Shown: piece by piece, positions 62,245-64,000 of the stretch | Layout of the letters: every line of letters begins with the position of its first letter | Position numbering within the stretch: the stretch's first letter is position 1 | Origin: Strigamia acuminata | Taxonomy: Eukaryota; Arthropoda; Chilopoda; Geophilomorpha; Linotaeniidae | NCBI GenBank assembly: GCA_949358305.1 | Contig: OX442317.1 | Coordinates: forward strand, 16,000,491 to 16,064,490 | Reading direction: 5' to 3' | DNA length: 64,000 nucleotides | Translations under genes and position numbers: made by a program | The notes under the pieces: model-generated | Databases searched by the model: none | Told to the model about the DNA's origin: nothing | The model's input: the letters and a program-made list of their open reading frames with translations, nothing else

Positions 62245-64000
62245 ATGAATAGATACAAATTCAGAAAATGTGTCGAGTTTTTAAAAGGAAAAAGAAAAAG
62301 GGGCGATTTATCTAGGGCTTTCAAGTTTAATGTCGGTTTGGATCAACTTTTGAAGAAATGCGGCGAATATAAAGATTTTGAGAAGATTATCTCAGTTCCG
62401 TATTATCTTCATAAAGGTATCTTTGATGGACAATCGCGCGAGTACATGGTCAATTTCGATGAAAGGATTTGTGAAATAGAAGATGTGATTAAAGATGCCG
62501 CTCCAAATATCCGTGCTTTGGTGGCGGAAGTTGCAGCCGACATGAATTCGTGCAAAGTGAGTGTTATGATGCAATTGAGATATCGGCATTCCGTGAAATT
62601 GTCGCCAGCTCTTTTTTGGTACCGGGCCGGGCCGTTCGTGATGTTAACGGATGATGTTGATCCAATTTTGGATTTGGCTGCGAGGCAACTGGCCGAAGAA
62701 AGTGCTGAATATGTAGAAACTCACGACTACTTCTGTTTAGTATGTGTAGAGGCTCTTAAAATTGATTTTGATATTTTAAAACAGAAAGGTGAATGGGGCA
62801 AAGATGCCATCTTCTTTCCATTGGGTTCGAATATTGATTTATCGGCCGTCATTCGCAATAAGAAAGCGGTTTTGACTTTTAAAATGGATTTGCGAAAGTC
62901 TTTTGTTTGGGCCATTCTTGCATCTTTACATCCGGTAGCTATTAATGCCGAACGCATATCTAATTACTTGAAGTATGAGCACGAATTGAACTTGCAAGGC
63001 TTAGAATTTCCGCTGCCTTACAGAAACCTAGAAAAATTCCAGTCGCAGAATCCCGATATCGAAGTAACTATTTATTATTGCAATGGCGATCGCGTGGAAA
63101 GATACGTTACCGTTCACAGAAACAGGAAACATCACGTAGATCTATTCTTCTACGGAAAGAATAGCTACGGACTTGTGAGGGATCCAAAACGGTTGCTGGG
63201 TTATTTTCCGTGTCACTACTGCGATAACCAATTCAAGAGCTGCGTGGGAAGAGACAAACATGCGTCGATATTCCACTCCGTTCCCGAAAAATCGTCGTAT
63301 CAGGAACTGGACGAATGTCTGCAGAAAAAAAAGGCCGTTGTAAATGTCCAGAACTCGGATCAAAAAAGTTTTTTATGGTCTGTATTAGCTGCCTTGTATC
63401 CAGCCCCCGTTCATGTTTGCAGAGCGGATTATTACGAACAGTTTATGAATAAACTCAATCTCGAAGGGCTAGTTTTTCCCGTGGGGCCGAAAGAAGTGCT
63501 TACGTTCGAAAGACAGAATGTAAGTTTGAACATTAATGTATTCGAGTTGCTGCCCAAGTCCCGCATTGTTCCGATTAAAGTAGATATTCTGACGAACCGC
63601 CTTATCACTATTAACCTACTGAAGAAACAAAATCATTACATGTGGATCAGGGATTTCTCGCGACTCTTGAGCGCCGGCAATAAACATAAGCGGTATTATT
63701 GCATGAACTGTATGAACGGGTTTTCCAGTGCCATAGTGCTCGTTAGGCATAAACGATACTGCGGGAAATATAAAGCCTGCAGCACTAAATGTCCCGACGA
63801 AGGAGCTATCTGTACGTTCAAAAGTGAGAAAAAAAAATATCCTTTACCGTACGTTTGTTACGCCGATTTCGAGGCATTCTTAGTACCTGATGCGGAGAGC
63901 GAACCCACTTTACATTCGATCATCATTAATTCTCACGAGCCGTGCGGTTATTCGTTTAAAGTAGTGTGCACTGAGAACGAAGCTTATTCCAGACCGTTAC
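62245..64000 (+). CDS. Protein-primed-type family B DNA polymerase, Polinton/Maverick-like, 5' part
   Basis: An ATG at 62245 opens 585 codons without a stop to the window end. The tract YVCYADFEAF (from 63859, residue 539) carries the D-x-E of the exonuclease I motif of DNA_pol_B_2 polymerases of Polintons and related viruses; polymerase motifs would lie downstream. Two similar modules precede it (from about residues 212 and 370). Each begins FVWAILASLHP or FLWSVLAALYP and ends in a zinc-finger-like motif: a C2H2 at 63211-63276 and a C-x2-C...H-x3-C at 63700-63762. The second finger, followed by CGKYKACSTKCP, is the form usual just before the exonuclease domain. Capsid, protease or integrase genes, if present, are outside the window. 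Confidence 0.85.
   Translation, partial: MNRYKFRKCVEFLKGKRKRGDLSRAFKFNVGLDQLLKKCGEYKDFEKIISVPYYLHKGIFDGQSREYMVNFDERICEIEDVIKDAAPNIRALVAEVAADMNSCKVSVMMQLRYRHSVKLSPALFWYRAGPFVMLTDDVDPILDLAARQLAEESAEYVETHDYFCLVCVEALKIDFDILKQKGEWGKDAIFFPLGSNIDLSAVIRNKKAVLTFKMDLRKSFVWAILASLHPVAINAERISNYLKYEHELNLQGLEFPLPYRNLEKFQSQNPDIEVTIYYCNGDRVERYVTVHRNRKHHVDLFFYGKNSYGLVRDPKRLLGYFPCHYCDNQFKSCVGRDKHASIFHSVPEKSSYQELDECLQKKKAVVNVQNSDQKSFLWSVLAALYPAPVHVCRADYYEQFMNKLNLEGLVFPVGPKEVLTFERQNVSLNINVFELLPKSRIVPIKVDILTNRLITINLLKKQNHYMWIRDFSRLLSAGNKHKRYYCMNCMNGFSSAIVLVRHKRYCGKYKACSTKCPDEGAICTFKSEKKKYPLPYVCYADFEAFLVPDAESEPTLHSIIINSHEPCGYSFKVVCTENEAYSRPL

Overview
The window looks like a transposon-choked arthropod (probably insect) chromosome. 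The evidence is Ty3/Gypsy gag-pol genes, a copia fragment with an initiator-tRNA-type primer site, a spliceosomal-type intron and the start of a Polinton/Maverick-like DNA polymerase. No tRNA, rRNA or CRISPR array was seen.

The left 47.8 kb is a nest of elements. Gypsy C (minus strand) has its 5' LTR at 46561-47765. Its gag is split by a Gypsy B copy (B', 31731-45656). Its pol follows (30468-25532), and its third ORF is cut at 24300 by Gypsy A. Gypsy A (plus strand, 5' LTR outside the window) runs gag-pol-ORF3-LTR from 1 to 24300. Its ORF3 is split by a second B copy (6738-21111). That B copy had already been hit by a copia element (18224-~20199), and a later deletion fused the copia gag to what is left of B's 5' LTR. 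Target-site duplications and continuing reading frames support these joins.

Gypsy A, B and C share a layout: gag, then pol in the -1 frame behind a canonical slippery heptamer and a hairpin, then an extra ORF3 before the 3' LTR. A's ORF3 carries a well-formed 267-nt intron. B and C ORF3 share a cysteine-rich CPxCS motif. C's polyprotein has three AT-hook motifs between RNase H and integrase.

From 47.8 to 61.5 kb lies a large palindrome. Two arms of 5386 bp (43239-48624 and 56163-61548), indistinguishable wherever compared, flank a 7.5-kb spacer. The palindrome includes an unidentified, probably single-exon host gene (48267-48912 plus 55811-56100). That gene is interrupted by a non-autonomous LTR element D (48913-55806) with identical-looking 1892-bp LTRs and a GATA target duplication.

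From 61.5 kb to the end there is AT-rich DNA with a 64-bp minisatellite, then the 5' part of a protein-primed-type family B DNA polymerase gene that runs off the window.

The nesting gives an order: C first, then A and B' into C; B into A; copia into B; then a deletion. The inverted duplication came after B' entered C, because both arms contain that junction.
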